Shown: positions 5,114-5,362 of the stretch, piece by piece
Position numbering within the stretch: position 1 is the first letter of the stretch
Layout of the letters: each line of letters begins with the position of its first letter
From: Chloroflexota bacterium
GTDB taxonomy: Bacteria > Chloroflexota > Dehalococcoidia > UBA1151 > TMED-70
NCBI GenBank assembly: GCA_002711965.1
Contig: PASM01000009.1
Location: forward strand, 14,320 to 19,681
DNA: 5,362 bases
Reading direction: 5' to 3'
Notes under the pieces: model-generated
Told to the model about the DNA's origin: nothing
Databases searched by the model: none
What the model saw: only the letters and a program-made list of their open reading frames with translations
Program-made: the position numbers and the translations under genes

Positions 5114-5362
5114 CTATCCTTCAGAGCTTGATTGAGTATTTTGATCTTGCGGTGCATTTCGTCCAATTCTAGCAGTCTTTATAGCTAGAAGATTTTCTGG
5201 AGTAGGAATAATGTCTCCCTTATAAATCCAAACCTTAACACCAATAACTCCGTATGTTGTATTTGCTTCACTTATTTCATAATCTATTTCTGCTCTTAAT
5301 GTATGAAGAGGAACTCTTCCTTGCATATATTTCTCTGTTCTAGCAATATCTGCTCCGGCTAA
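5114..5362 (-). CDS. rpsC: 30S ribosomal protein S3 (uS3), C-terminal fragment
   Basis: This is the last 82 codons of rpsC; the rest lies beyond the right edge of the window. S3 is in the 30S head at the mRNA entry tunnel and contributes to mRNA helicase activity. The open frame continues to base 5362 with no start needed: the first visible residues [19 protein letters not shown] match the family signature (G-x-L-x-GAEIARTE), followed by [25 protein letters not shown], and a non-conserved polar tail ending QSSSEG before a TAG stop. The ATG at 5326 is an internal methionine within this signature, not the true start. The N-terminal KH domain is not visible. The position just upstream of rplP is the standard S10-operon order. 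Confidence 0.97.
   Translation of the reverse strand, partial: LAGADIARTEKYMQGRVPLHTLRAEIDYEISEANTTYGVIGVKVWIYKGDIIPTPENLLAIKTARIGRNAPQDQNTQSSSEG

Noticed and set aside
5324..5326. ATG as the start of a 70-residue protein at the right edge
   Set aside because: The frame stays open to base 5362 and the residues upstream ([12 protein letters not shown]) are part of the conserved S3 signature, so this is an internal Met of a truncated rpsC.
1..5362. An undescribed system, mobile element, CRISPR array or RNA gene
   Set aside because: Essentially every base is accounted for by 15 well-known ribosomal/secY genes in canonical order, with gaps of at most 15 bases and no foreign insertion. The window is a conserved housekeeping operon.

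Overview
The whole window is one stretch of a bacterial ribosomal-protein operon. It is read entirely on the minus strand, so transcription runs from position 5362 towards position 1. In that order it carries the 3' end of rpsC (S3), then rplP (L16), rpmC (L29), rpsQ (S17), rplN (L14), rplX (L24), rplE (L5), rpsN (S14), rpsH (S8), rplF (L6), rplR (L18), rpsE (S5), rpmD (L30), rplO (L15), and the first 20 codons of secY. This is the standard bacterial order: the tail of the S10 operon followed by the spc operon. Both end genes are cut by the window edge. No gene inside is missing, duplicated, frameshifted or interrupted.

The genes are packed very tightly. Gaps are 0 to 15 bases, and rpmC overlaps rpsQ. 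No non-coding stretch is long enough to hold a promoter, terminator, tRNA or riboswitch. The S10/spc boundary (rpsQ-rplN), where Escherichia coli has a separate promoter, is only 2 bases here, so the window looks like one read-through transcription unit. Most genes have a good Shine-Dalgarno (SD) sequence, often placed in the last codons or stop codon of the gene before, which suggests translational coupling. Three consecutive genes (rplE, rpsN, rpsH) start with TTG, TTG and GTG, each supported by an SD and by family alignment.

The organism is an AT-rich bacterium (GC roughly one third, judged by eye), with compact spacing suggestive of a streamlined genome. From memory of family sequences, the L14, L15, L16, S8 and S17 proteins look most like Chloroflexota (for example marine SAR202-like lineages) or neighbouring groups. 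This is a guess from remembered motifs, not a search. S14 is the long, zinc-free type and is the member that fits that guess least well.

Functionally the set covers small-subunit proteins (S3, S5, S8, S14, S17), large-subunit proteins (L5, L6, L14, L15, L16, L18, L24, L29, L30) and the start of the Sec translocon channel SecY. I see no mobile element, CRISPR array, defence system or undescribed system. The mildly unusual points are a 15-bp tandem repeat encoding an Asn/Gln/Arg-rich N-terminus of S5, the run of non-ATG starts, the start choice of rpsQ within the rpmC overlap, and the S14 type.
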